A stretch of DNA of 62,961 bases from Streptomyces sp. AC555_RSS877 (lineage in GTDB: Bacteria; Actinomycetota; Actinomycetes; Streptomycetales; Streptomycetaceae): contig NZ_JAGMUK010000181.1 of NCBI RefSeq assembly GCF_019049245.1, positions 1 to 62,961 of the forward strand. The letters run 5' to 3'. This document shows positions 1-8,447 of this stretch, piece by piece. Each line of letters starts with the position of its first letter. Within the stretch, counting starts at the first letter, position 1. The notes below the pieces were generated by a model. It searched no databases. It had not been told where the DNA came from and saw only the letters and a program-made list of their open reading frames with translations. Position numbers and translations under genes: made by a program.

Positions 1-84
1 GAAGACCAACTCGAAGAAGCCAAGCGCATCAACGCCGAATACCGCCACGCCGCCCAGTCGGCGAACCCGACGGCCGCAGCCTGA
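1..84 (+). CDS. C-terminal end of an unidentified protein (5' partial)
   Basis: The first 28 codons of the window form an open frame ending in TGA, preserving 27 residues rich in Glu, Gln, Ala and Asn and likely helical. The gene begins before the window. No family can be assigned from so short a tail. A strong hairpin about 55 bases downstream is consistent with a real gene end here. Confidence 0.5.
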   Translation, partial: EDQLEEAKRINAEYRHAAQSANPTAAA

Positions 85-138
85 CCCGACTGAGACCCGC
101 GCCTGCCCAGGAGTTCTACGGCTGCACCCACGCAAGCT

Positions 139-163
139 GCCCGGGACGCAAAGCGCTCCGGGC
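139..163. terminator. GC-rich hairpin terminator
   Basis: GCCCGGGACGC is followed by AAA and GCGCTCCGGGC. The arms pair over 11 positions with one mismatch and one G-T pair. It lies between the end of the partial plus-strand gene and the end of the minus-strand TraB-like gene, so it can serve both. There is no T-tract, as is usual in Streptomyces. Confidence 0.6.
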
Positions 164-212
164 ACCTTCGTAGTCGCCGCCGGACTGCGCAGAACCGGTT
201 TCGCCCGGCGTT

Positions 213-914
213 CTACGCCGGGACCAGGACAGTGAGCCATTCCGCTTCACGTGCCCGGTATCCGTAACGATCCATCAGACCCGACACGATGGCCGGGACG
301 TGGCCGGCTCCGTAGACGATGGCCACTCGGATCGGCTCGTCGGCGCGCTCCGCGTGGATCTGGCCGAGCGCGTCGAGCAGCTGTTTGTCGCGCCGACCGG
401 TTATCGCACGCTCCACTGGATCGTCGGCCAGCATCTCCGCCCGCAGCGTGGAGGGCAGATCGTCGACTGCCAGATCCTCATCGAGGAAGGCGCGCGGACC
501 GCGTAGCGCGAATACCAGACCCATCATGGGAGCCGCGACCAAGAGAAGCAGATGGGTCCACCGAGGCAGTGTCTTCAGATCTGCGATCACCTCCGCCGCG
601 GTCACATCCGGGTGGACAACCGGCACTGACGCGGGAAGCAGCAGCTCCTCGCGCTGCTCCTGCAGGCCGTTGCGCCGACGCCGTGGCGCGAACCGGTAGG
701 CAAGAGTGAGGGCACTCACTCCGACCGAATGCCCTCGGATTCCCTCCATGACTATGAGGTCGCATTCCCTGAGCCTGATGCGGACTTGGGAGTAGAACGT
801 CGGCGAAGCCACATGCAGCATCGGGAAGATCACGAATTCAAGTGGCTTCCCAGTCTGCCTCATGGTGATCACAGCAGATCGGACGGCATACCCGGTGACC
901 TCGATGATCTGCAT
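213..914 (-). CDS. TraB/TIKI-like family protein
   Basis: The 233-residue protein has two landmarks of the TraB/PrgY/GumN fold: an N-terminal His in MLHVAS (about residue 34) followed by a strand and acidic motif (LIVMEGI), and a C-terminal GAGH motif at about residues 202-205. In the family these conserved His/Glu residues form a putative metal-dependent hydrolase site. A hydrophobic stretch at about residues 119-137 may be membrane-associated. TraB proteins were named from peptide pheromone shutdown in enterococci and TIKI proteases in animals; the substrate here is unknown. It starts at ATG 914 with a weak upstream GGGGGC. It is probably a stand-alone gene, 120 bases downstream of ctaC on the same strand. 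Confidence 0.6.
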   Translation of the reverse strand: MQIIEVTGYAVRSAVITMRQTGKPLEFVIFPMLHVASPTFYSQVRIRLRECDLIVMEGIRGHSVGVSALTLAYRFAPRRRRNGLQEQREELLLPASVPVVHPDVTAAEVIADLKTLPRWTHLLLLVAAPMMGLVFALRGPRAFLDEDLAVDDLPSTLRAEMLADDPVERAITGRRDKQLLDALGQIHAERADEPIRVAIVYGAGHVPAIVSGLMDRYGYRAREAEWLTVLVPA

Positions 915-1037
915 GATGCCCCCGCGACCCCGCCCGGTTTCCCTTGCCCGTACCAGGACACGAGTTCATCCGGGGCCGCGGTTCCCTCATCGGTGCAAGC
1001 AAGCCGTGCCGTCGGGAAAGCGGGGTACAGTGCCCCC

Positions 1038-2012
1038 TCACAGTTTGCGCGGCTCGGAATTTCTGGCCGGGTCGGTGATTTCGATGCCCGCGGGGATGAA
1101 GCCGGTCTGCCCCTTCGCGGCCAGTTCCCTCAGATGCTGCTGGTAGCGGTCTGGGGAGACGACCTTGACGTTGAACAGCATTCGGGCGTGGTCGACGCCG
1201 CAGAGTTCGGCGCACTTTCCCCGGAAGGTGCCCTCACGAGAGGGAGTGACCTCGAAGGCATTGACATTGTGGCCCGGGAAGACGTCCTGCTTCATCAGGA
1301 ACGGCAGTACCCAGAAGGAGTGGATGACGTCACGGGAGGACAAAACGAAGCGGACCTTTTCTCCCTTCGGCAGCCACAGTGTCGGGCCGGGGTTGCCGTT
1401 CTGCGGGTTGCGGGTGGCCGGGGTGCCGACGTCGTAGACGCCCTCGGCGCCCGCGGGGAAGGCCCTGCTGTACCGGTCCGGAACGATTCTCAGGTCCGGG
1501 TCGGCTTTCGCATCGCCGGTGCCGGTGCGGCCGTCCACGTTCTCGATGTAGTTGAATCCCCAGCTCCACTGGAAGCCGACCACGCCGATGGTGTGGGCGG
1601 GCTTTTCTGAGAGTTCGAGGAGCTCGGCCTCGTCACGGGCGGTGAAGTAGAAGAGTACCGAGACGATGATCAGCGGGACCACGGTGTACAGCGCCTCGAT
1701 GGGCATGTTGTACCGGGTCTGTGCGGGAACCTCGACCTTGGTCCTGGTGCGCCGGTGAAAGATGGCCGCCCACAGGATCAGCCCCCACACCAGCGCGCCC
1801 ACGGCGAGTGCCGCGGCCCACGAGCCCTGCCACAGGGAAAGGATCCGCGGTGCTTCTTCCGTGACGGGGGTGGGCATCCCGAGGCGGGGGAAGTCCTGCC
1901 ATGTGTATTCGCAGCCGGAAGCGGTCACCAGGATGAGGCCCGCAGTCAGCGACTGCAGCAGCCTTTGCCGCATCGGACGCCGCGGGTGGCGGTCACGGCC
2001 GTTGGGACTCAC
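1038..2012 (-). CDS. ctaC: Cytochrome c oxidase subunit II (CtaC), orphan copy
   Basis: Subunit II of aa3-type oxidase carries the CuA centre that receives electrons from cytochrome c and passes them to subunit I. The 324-residue protein has a lipoprotein signal (TASGC), two membrane helices (around residues 40-60 and 85-105) and a C-terminal cupredoxin domain. All CuA ligands are visible: His about 231 (VIHSFW), then Cys 267, Glu 269, Cys 271, His 275 and Met 278 in CAELCGVDHARM. GTG 2012 was chosen because the following residues match the start of known Streptomyces CtaC and an AAGGCG lies upstream; in-frame codons extend further. No ctaD, ctaE or ctaF is nearby, unlike the usual oxidase operon, so this is probably a second, dispersed copy. 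Confidence 0.88.
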   Translation of the reverse strand: MSPNGRDRHPRRPMRQRLLQSLTAGLILVTASGCEYTWQDFPRLGMPTPVTEEAPRILSLWQGSWAAALAVGALVWGLILWAAIFHRRTRTKVEVPAQTRYNMPIEALYTVVPLIIVSVLFYFTARDEAELLELSEKPAHTIGVVGFQWSWGFNYIENVDGRTGTGDAKADPDLRIVPDRYSRAFPAGAEGVYDVGTPATRNPQNGNPGPTLWLPKGEKVRFVLSSRDVIHSFWVLPFLMKQDVFPGHNVNAFEVTPSREGTFRGKCAELCGVDHARMLFNVKVVSPDRYQQHLRELAAKGQTGFIPAGIEITDPARNSEPRKL

Positions 2013-2400
2013 GTAGCGCCTTCCTGAGGTCTCGCCCGCAGGTCGGAAGGGCCGCCTCACGGGTCGGTCACGTCCCTCCTGTCCCTGCGGGCTGGAGATC
2101 GAGTTTGGGGTCTTTATGCGGACAAAACACTACTGGTGCGCAAGCCGGGAGAGTGCCCAACGCGCCGCCGATGTCCGGCGCTCAGAAGTCTCCATCTGCC
2201 CGGCCAAGCAGCTCCCGAGGCACCCCCACGCCTCGCACCCAGGCGTCTCGGACCGCACTCAGTCGCGTCGGCGGTCCGGGCAAGCCGTACGCCCCATGCG
2301 TACGAACAGCGGTGGGCCCGACCGGAGGAGTCCGGCCGGGCCCACCAGGCGGCTTGACCGGTCAGCCGCTGGGCGGCACGGCTGACGCGTTGGAACGGTT
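2013..2400. other. Intergenic region upstream of ctaC
   Basis: No convincing gene. It holds the ctaC leader and, next to the end of the minus-strand gene at 2401, the hairpin listed separately. The AT-richer patch at about 2105-2130 is the likeliest place for the ctaC promoter; no clear -35/-10 pair is visible. Confidence 0.4.
2349..2369. terminator. Hairpin downstream of the 2401-2874 gene
   Basis: GCGGC-T-TGACC is followed at once by GGTCA-GCCGC. The arms are fully complementary apart from one bulged T. It sits about 30 bases beyond the stop codon at 2401 on the minus strand. Confidence 0.5.
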
Positions 2401-2874
2401 CTAGTCGCCCGAGAAGCCGAAGATGCCGAGATGGGTGGGCCTGTCGTCGGAGTAGAGGACGATGTAATAGCCGGTCCATCGCATCCGACACTCGCCGAGC
2501 AGGCTCCGCTCGTGCTCCTCGTGGCTCGCAGCCTCATTCGCAGCGGCGACGCGTTTCTCGTACTGCTCGACCGTGGGGCGGTCTGTGCCGAAGTGGTGAA
2601 CCACCCGGCTGACGGGCAGAGGGCGCAGGGTGCCGTAGTCAGAGGGACGAGACGGCACCGGCGGGTCATCTGTGGCAACGACCGTGTCGATGTCGAGGAT
2701 CGTATGGGTGCCCTCTGTCCCCATGAACTCCTCGTCCTCATAGAGATCCTCGAGGCTTCGGTAGCTCGCGCCGTCGCCGTACTCCTCCTGAAACACACTG
2801 GCCTGCAAAGTCGCCAAGGCCGCCTCGACGTCCCCGTCGAACCTGGTGACGTAGTCCCACCCGCTGGCACCCAT
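2401..2874 (-). CDS. Hypothetical protein, 157 residues
   Basis: Acidic cytoplasmic protein beginning MGASGWDYVTRFDGD, a type of opening common in short Streptomyces hypotheticals. The N-terminal half looks helical (VEAALATLQASVFQ); the C-terminal half contains HFGTDRPTVEQYE and ends with a strand-rich segment (YYIVLYSDDRPTHLGIFGF). The open frame extends about 96 codons further upstream, but that part is Arg/Pro-rich and not protein-like. The ATG at 2874 has a strong GGAGGGG 7 bases upstream, which decides the start. No function is recognised; it appears monocistronic, with a hairpin after the stop. Confidence 0.65.
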   Translation of the reverse strand: MGASGWDYVTRFDGDVEAALATLQASVFQEEYGDGASYRSLEDLYEDEEFMGTEGTHTILDIDTVVATDDPPVPSRPSDYGTLRPLPVSRVVHHFGTDRPTVEQYEKRVAAANEAASHEEHERSLLGECRMRWTGYYIVLYSDDRPTHLGIFGFSGD

Positions 2875-3238
2875 CGAGCCGCCCCTCCCTGGAGATCGTG
2901 AACGGCCAAACGGTACCGGCGGGCGCTGACATCGAGGGCGACGCACGAGGCTCACGGAGCAGCGGACGGCATGATGTCCGTTCTGAGGCCAAGGGGGGAG
3001 TCGTGAGACGCGCCTGCAGTAGTCCACGGCTGCGGGGAGCATGGCAGCAGCAGTGGCAGGCGTCGCTCGAAGCGACTCTCTCAAGTGACACAGCGGGTCG
3101 GCGACTGCATGACGATTCCGACGTCGACCCAGTGACGCCCGCCTGCGGAGAGCAGGCGTCATGCGCCCGCCCGTGGGCCCACCGGTCGGCCGAGCGGGCA
3201 GCGAGACCTGCGCCCGCTCCGCAAGACGCCAGCCCTCG

Positions 3239-3832
3239 CTATGCGGCCGCCGAAGCCGAGGGGCGCTGAACGTCCAGGATGACCGCCGTTCCGGCGACGG
3301 TCCGGTCCTCGTGCATGGTGATCACTTGACCGGGCTGAAGGTGCTGCCAGTTCGACGGGGAGAGTGGGGCGAGACGCACCGTGGCCCGCCCGCCAGGCTC
3401 CACGATGGGCGCGAACTCTGCCCAAAGGCCGGCGATGTAGAAGTCCGGATCGCCTGTCGGCGTTCGACGCCCGATGTTCCACATGGGACGGAGGACGCCG
3501 GCTCCCGAGAAGGGTGTCTGTCGACGGGCCTCCTCGGCAGGTCTGAGGGTGAGGTCGGCTCGGATGATGCCGTGTCGGGTTTCATAGCACCGCCAGTGAC
3601 ACCAGGCCGCGCTTCTGTCCAGCCGCATCTGTTCGGCGGCGGCGGCAAGGGCCTGCCAGAAGCTGAGCGGAAGCGGGCGGATGTTTCCAAGGTGCTCCAG
3701 CAGCTCGAGAGCCACTTCCCACTCGTCGTGGGTGAGGTAGTCCCAGACGTCGTTCACCGTGATGTCCTTCTCGGTGGCCAACTCTTCCGGGACCAGCAGT
3801 GAAGCTGTTTCCAGCAGCTCGGAGACGTCCAT
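3239..3832 (-). CDS. Hypothetical protein with possible EF-Tu-type C-terminal barrel
   Basis: A 197-residue soluble protein in two parts. Residues 1-95 are helical and rich in Trp and Glu (VNDVWDYLTHDEWEVALELL), similar in feel to small immunity or repeat-helix proteins. Residues about 130-195 are strand-rich and contain IVEPGGRATVRLAPLSP and GQVITMHEDRTVAGTAVILDV, resembling the last beta-barrel domain of EF-Tu. The start at ATG 3832 begins the well-behaved sequence; the 83 codons upstream in the same frame are low-quality. No partner gene lies nearby, so the immunity idea is only inference. It may simply be a conserved actinobacterial protein of unknown role. Confidence 0.6.
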   Translation of the reverse strand: MDVSELLETASLLVPEELATEKDITVNDVWDYLTHDEWEVALELLEHLGNIRPLPLSFWQALAAAAEQMRLDRSAAWCHWRCYETRHGIIRADLTLRPAEEARRQTPFSGAGVLRPMWNIGRRTPTGDPDFYIAGLWAEFAPIVEPGGRATVRLAPLSPSNWQHLQPGQVITMHEDRTVAGTAVILDVQRPSASAAA

Positions 3833-4148
3833 GCCCCGATTCTGAATGATGGTCCGGTCTGGTGGGCAGGCACTTCTCCCGCTCAAAGACGCCGACCAGG
3901 CTTCGGGGAACAGGCAACGGCGAACACGCCACCCGCCAAGGGCGGCCCGCAGCCGAGGCAGATAGCCGTAGCCGTCTGGGACAGCGGCCTCGTCTGTCCC
4001 GACGGACACGGCAGATCGAAGGCGAGCCGGCCCGCCTCCCACACCGCCGGCTTCACCGGCCAGCGCTGTCGCGGCCGACAACTGCCTGGCCCGGCCCCGG
4101 CGTCGCCCTCACCATCCGGAGTTGGCTGCGACCGAGGCCGGCAGGGGC
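3833..4148. other. Gene-free spacer
   Basis: GC-rich stretch with open frames on both strands but no ribosome binding site, protein-like composition or clear promoter. It separates the terminus of the isoprenoid-synthase gene from the start of the minus-strand hypothetical gene and must hold the latter's promoter. Confidence 0.4.
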
Positions 4149-5588
4149 TCAGTGGTGCACGGCGGCGGTCTGGTCCTCGTCGGCGTGGGCCAGTTGGGCG
4201 ACGAGGTCCCGGAAGCGGTCCTGGCTCAGGAGATCGAGGCTTTCCTCCGCGCGTTCCGTGACGCCGTCCCGGTCGATGGCCAGCCACTGGAACATGAACG
4301 CCGGGACGTCTCCCGGGGCGCCGCACTCCTCCAGCGCTGCCCGCCGCACCTGCGGAAGACGGTCCAGAACCGCTTCCAGGTAGTCCAGAGCCAGTTCATT
4401 GATCCCGTGCCGGGCGTACATGTCCTGCACCGCCCCGGTGTCCGCGTCGGTGTCCACACCGACGCGGTTCCTGAGGGTGAGCAGCATGTCAGCCGCGTCC
4501 TCGTCGGCCAACGGCCCCAGCAGCCCCTTCGCCTTGTGCACGGCGAGGCACAGCTGAATCGTCGCCTCACCGTTGCGGACGTCCTCACCTGTGGGGTCGT
4601 CGACGATGTCGTCGATCAGACAGGCCGCGGTCGTCGCACCCGCGATGTAGTCCGTGAGAGCTTCACCGTCCGTGACTCCCGCTCCGTAGCAGGCCAGCAG
4701 GCGGCTCATGTCGACGATGAAGTGGATCCAGTCCGTCGCGCGGTTGAACACGACGCTGCGGTAGGAGTCCAGCGTGAGGTGGTCCACCGGCACGGAGGAG
4801 GGGGCGGCGGCCCCGGCGGCCGGAACCCGCGCACGCCTCCGATCCTGTTCCGCGTGGTACGCGAAGTAGTGCGCGCCGTGCTTGATCTGCCGCACCGCGC
4901 GGTCGTGCAGTTCCTGTTTGAAGGGGTGATGGTCCGGCACCGCTGACGAGAGCACGTTCATTGCCTGGGCCGCCAGGATGAGGGTGTCGTTGGCGAACGA
5001 GCGTGGATGGCGCACGTGCCAGGCCGGACGGCCGTTGCGCACGCGTGCTCCGTCCATCCAGTCGTCCATGAGGATGGTGAGCGTGGTCATCCAGTCCGCC
5101 GCCGTCGCCACCGCGTAGACCAGCCGCATGTGAGCCGGCGTCTGATACTCCGGCGGCGTGATCCGCCGGTACAGGTGGATCAGCAGCGCCGCGGCGTAGT
5201 GATGCTGCCACGACGACGACCACGCTTCACGCCCCAGATGTTCGGCCCACGCCTGGTTCTGCCTCCGGGCGAGGTCGGAGTGGTCGTAGCCGAACAGCGG
5301 GATCCCGGCCAGCTCGTCACACACCTCGCGGTACGGCCCGTCCACCTCCCGTCGCAGCGCCGGCAGATCCATCCCCCCGTGCAGACGGAAGCGCTCCGCC
5401 CGCACGTTCTCCACCGGCAGCGCCGTCCGACGGACGTCCGAACCGTCCGGCAGCAGCAGGAACGCGTCTGCGAACGCATCCCTCCGGCGGTTGTCCGGGT
5501 CGTAACTCCCCGCGAACCGAGTCCCGTCGAGGCCGAACCGCGTGCGCAGGCCCTGCCGGGTCACGGACCGGTCGGTGATGGTCGACAT
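4149..5588 (-). CDS. Divergent isoprenoid-synthase-fold enzyme (polyprenyl synthetase or terpene cyclase like)
   Basis: A 479-residue protein with both aspartate-rich motifs of class I trans-prenyltransferases: DDWMD at residues 175-179, followed by RVRNGRPAWH (compare the RRGxPxxH downstream of the first motif in prenyl diphosphate synthases), and DDIVD at residues 326-330. These bind magnesium-diphosphate. The usual N-terminal GGKRxRP motif that binds isopentenyl diphosphate is not recognisable, and the protein is about 150 residues longer than standard synthases, with extensions at both ends. It could be a chain-elongating synthase, or a cyclase derived from that fold. ATG 5588 has AAGGAG upstream. 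It lies 180 bases downstream of the iron ABC ATPase on the same strand, possibly co-transcribed. There is no phytoene or squalene synthase nearby. Confidence 0.7.
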   Translation of the reverse strand: MSTITDRSVTRQGLRTRFGLDGTRFAGSYDPDNRRRDAFADAFLLLPDGSDVRRTALPVENVRAERFRLHGGMDLPALRREVDGPYREVCDELAGIPLFGYDHSDLARRQNQAWAEHLGREAWSSSWQHHYAAALLIHLYRRITPPEYQTPAHMRLVYAVATAADWMTTLTILMDDWMDGARVRNGRPAWHVRHPRSFANDTLILAAQAMNVLSSAVPDHHPFKQELHDRAVRQIKHGAHYFAYHAEQDRRRARVPAAGAAAPSSVPVDHLTLDSYRSVVFNRATDWIHFIVDMSRLLACYGAGVTDGEALTDYIAGATTAACLIDDIVDDPTGEDVRNGEATIQLCLAVHKAKGLLGPLADEDAADMLLTLRNRVGVDTDADTGAVQDMYARHGINELALDYLEAVLDRLPQVRRAALEECGAPGDVPAFMFQWLAIDRDGVTERAEESLDLLSQDRFRDLVAQLAHADEDQTAAVHH

Positions 5589-5768
5589 CGCTACTCCTTG
5601 GTTTGTCCGGGCCTTCCGCCCGCTCCCGAGTGAGATAGCGGCAAGACAGCCCCGACGCGCCGTCAGCCGGCCTCCGCTCACCCAGGAGGCCGAGCGACTT
5701 CACCGCAGAAACGATCAGGCTCGTTCCGAGGTGAAGAACCGTGACGGCAGGGATGGCCGCGGTACTTC

Positions 5769-6815
5769 CTACGGGTGCAGTGTGACCTCGCCCGTCACGC
5801 GGATGCCGGTCTCCTGGCCGGGGCCGACCGACAGCGGGCCCGCGACGCGGACGTCCACCGTGCTGTCGAGGCCCTGCACGGCGACGGTCACTTTGGCGTC
5901 GTGGCCGAAGAAGCAGACGTCGGTCACGGTGCCCCGTACCGCCCCCGCCGTGTCCGCGTCGGTGAGCCGCAACTGCTCGGGGCGCAGTACCACCGTGCCG
6001 GAGCGCCGCCCGTTCGGTGGTGAGGCCAGCGCCACGGTGCCCAGCGGTGTGCTGGCCGTGGAGCCGCTGTTGCCGACCGTCCCCTGGAGGAGTACGGCGT
6101 CACCCACGAAACCGGCGACCCATGGATCGGCGGGGCGTCGGTAGAGCTCCTGCGGGGTGTCGCACTGGACGATCCGGCCCTGCCGTACGACGGCCACGAG
6201 GTCGGCGGTGGACAGTGCCTCCTGCTGGTCGTGGGTGACCAGCAGCGCCGTGGCCCCGGTCGCCCGCAGGGCGGCGCGTACGTCCGCCCGTACTCCGGTG
6301 CGCAGGGCGCTGTCGAGGGCGTTGAAGGGTTCGTCGAGCAGGACGAGTGCGGGGCTCGGGGCGAGCGCCCTGGCCAGGGCGATGCGCTGCTGCTGTCCTC
6401 CGGACAGTTCGTGCGGCATCCGGTCGCCGTATCCGGAGAGTCCGACCAGGTCGAGCATGTCCTCCGTGCGGCGGCGGCGCTCGCCGCGGTCCGGTCCGGT
6501 CAGGCCGAAGGCCACATTGCGCGCCACGCTGAGGTGCGGAAAGAGCGCACCCTCCTGCGGGACGATGCCGACGCGGCGCCGCTCCGGGGGCAGATGGACA
6601 CCGGGGCCGGTCAGGGTGCGCCCGCCGACGGTGACCGTGCCCGCGTCGGCGCGCAGGAACCCCGCGACGATGCGCAGCAGGGTGGTCTTGCCGCAGCCGG
6701 AGGGACCGAGCACGGCGGCCAGCGAGCCGGCAGGTACCGAGAGGTCCAGCGCCTGGAGGACCGGGGCTTCGGGGCCGTAGGACTTGGCCAGTTGCGCGAT
6801 GTGGAGATCGTTCAC
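5769..6815 (-). CDS. Ferric iron ABC transporter, ATP-binding protein
   Basis: A 348-residue cytoplasmic ATPase of the FbpC/PotA type. Walker A is GPSGCGKTT (residues 37-45), the Q-loop follows at about residue 87, the signature LSGGQ is at 137-141, Walker B VLLDEP at 157-162 and the switch His in VTHDQ. After about residue 250 there is a TOBE-like beta-rich regulatory domain, typical of ferric and molybdate/sulfate importer ATPases. The start is a GTG at 6815 whose first bases overlap the stop codon of the permease gene (GTGA), so the two are translationally coupled. It is the last gene of the importer operon. Confidence 0.88.
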   Translation of the reverse strand: MNDLHIAQLAKSYGPEAPVLQALDLSVPAGSLAAVLGPSGCGKTTLLRIVAGFLRADAGTVTVGGRTLTGPGVHLPPERRRVGIVPQEGALFPHLSVARNVAFGLTGPDRGERRRRTEDMLDLVGLSGYGDRMPHELSGGQQQRIALARALAPSPALVLLDEPFNALDSALRTGVRADVRAALRATGATALLVTHDQQEALSTADLVAVVRQGRIVQCDTPQELYRRPADPWVAGFVGDAVLLQGTVGNSGSTASTPLGTVALASPPNGRRSGTVVLRPEQLRLTDADTAGAVRGTVTDVCFFGHDAKVTVAVQGLDSTVDVRVAGPLSVGPGQETGIRVTGEVTLHP

Positions 6816-8413
6816 GTGCGGTGCCTGCCCAGGAGGTAGGAGGGGACGGCGGCGAGCAGGATGAGTACGGCGGCGTAGGGGGCGGCGGCCGCGAAGGAGC
6901 CGGCTCCGGTCTCGGTCCACAGGCGGGTGGCGAGGGTGTCCATGCCGGTGGGGCGCAGGAGCAGGGTGGCGGGCAGTTCCTTCATGCAGACGACGAAGGT
7001 GAGGGCCGCGCCGGCCGCCACCCCTGGTGCGGCCAGCGGCACGGTCACCTCGCGCAGGACCCGCAGGGGTGATCTGCCGAGCGAGCGGGCCACGTCCTCC
7101 AGCACGGGCGGCGCCTGCAGGACGGCGGCCCGGGTGGCGGCCACCGCGACCGGCAGGAAGAGGACGGCGTACGCGCAGACCAGCAGGGGGAGTTGCTGGT
7201 AGAGCGGATAGGCGTAGCGGACCGCGAAGAAGACCAGGGAGAGCGCGACGGTGATGCCGGGCAGCGCGTGCCCTGCGTAGGCGGCCTGCTCCAGCAGCCG
7301 GGTGCCGCGCCCCCGGTGCCGTGCGGCGATCACTCCGACGGGCAGCGCGAGCAGGGTGGTGAGGGCGGCTCCGGCGGCGGCGACGCCGAGCGTGGCCCCG
7401 GCGGCCTCGGCGACGGCGCCGAGGTCCCAGGTCGCGGACGAGCCGACGGTCAGCCAGTAGCCGAGGGTGCCGAGCGGGAAGGCGACGGCGGCGGCGACCA
7501 CCGTCGCGCACCAGGCGAGAGCGGGGATGCGCCAGTGTCCCAGCGGTAGCGGGGCGGCGGGTCGTGCCGTCCCGCCGCCGGTCCTGGCGTGTCCCGCGCG
7601 GCCCCGGGTACGGGCCTCGGCGGCGACCAGCGCCACCGTCATCACCACCAGCACGACGCTGAGGGCGGCGGCCGGGGTGCGGTCGAAGGAGGCCCGGTAG
7701 GAGGTGTGGATGGCCCGGGTGAACGTGTCGTACCGCATCAGCGAGACGGCGCCGAAGTCGGAGAGCACGTACAGCGCGACGAGCAGCGCCCCGCCCGCGG
7801 CGGCCGGGCGGAGCTGGGGGAGGGTGACCCGGAGGAACGTGCGCACAGGGCCGTGGCCGAGGGAGTGGGCGGCCTCTTCCTGTGCCGGATCGATGCCGCG
7901 CAGCGCGGCGGCGACCGGCAGATGGACGTACGGAAAGCTCACCAGGGTCAGTGCGAGCGCGGCCCCGAGGAATCCCGTGGTCTCGGGGACGGCGGCCAGC
8001 CAGGTGAAGGCGGCGACATAGCTGGGCACGGCGAGCGGCAGCGTGGCCAGCACGGACCAGGCGCGGGCCCCTGGCAGGGCGGTGCGCACGGTCAGCCAGG
8101 CCAGCGAGACACCCAGGACCAGGCAGGCCACCACGACGACCGCCGTCAGGCCGAGGCTGCGGCCCACGAGGTGGAGGGTGCGTTCGTCGGCGATGACGTC
8201 CCAGGCGTAGCCCGGACCACGTTCGAGGGAGCGGATGGCGAGGTAGCCGAGCGGCAGCAGGGCGAACAGGGCGGCGACGCAGGCGGGGACGAGCAGGACC
8301 AGCGGGGGTCTGCGGCCGGAACCGGCGCCCTCCTGGCGGGTGGTGCGGGCGCGTCGGCGCCCGGCCGGAGCAGGTGCTCCGGCCGGGCGGGCCGCGGAGG
8401 GGGCTGTGGTCAC
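6812..8413 (-). CDS. Ferric iron ABC transporter, fused permease
   Basis: A 533-residue integral membrane protein with about 12 hydrophobic segments arranged as two homologous six-helix halves, as in FbpB/SfuB ferric permeases. Each half contains an EAA-type cytoplasmic loop: IDPAQEEAAHSLGHGPVRTF in the first and LEDVARSLGRSPLRVLREV in the second. These loops dock with the ATPase. A basic, Ala/Pro-rich N-terminal tail of about 35 residues precedes the first helix. GTG 8413 is the annotated start. The gene lies 34 bases after the binding-protein stop and overlaps the ATPase start by four bases, so all three form one operon. Confidence 0.88.
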   Translation of the reverse strand: MTTAPSAARPAGAPAPAGRRRARTTRQEGAGSGRRPPLVLLVPACVAALFALLPLGYLAIRSLERGPGYAWDVIADERTLHLVGRSLGLTAVVVVACLVLGVSLAWLTVRTALPGARAWSVLATLPLAVPSYVAAFTWLAAVPETTGFLGAALALTLVSFPYVHLPVAAALRGIDPAQEEAAHSLGHGPVRTFLRVTLPQLRPAAAGGALLVALYVLSDFGAVSLMRYDTFTRAIHTSYRASFDRTPAAALSVVLVVMTVALVAAEARTRGRAGHARTGGGTARPAAPLPLGHWRIPALAWCATVVAAAVAFPLGTLGYWLTVGSSATWDLGAVAEAAGATLGVAAAGAALTTLLALPVGVIAARHRGRGTRLLEQAAYAGHALPGITVALSLVFFAVRYAYPLYQQLPLLVCAYAVLFLPVAVAATRAAVLQAPPVLEDVARSLGRSPLRVLREVTVPLAAPGVAAGAALTFVVCMKELPATLLLRPTGMDTLATRLWTETGAGSFAAAAPYAAVLILLAAVPSYLLGRHRT

Positions 8414-8447
8414 GTTGCGCTCACGGTTTCCGTCCGGGCCCAGATCC

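Noticed and set aside
2875..3162. N-terminal extension of the hypothetical protein at 2401
   Set aside because: The extra 96 codons are Arg/Pro-rich and the internal ATG at 2874 has a perfect ribosome binding site.
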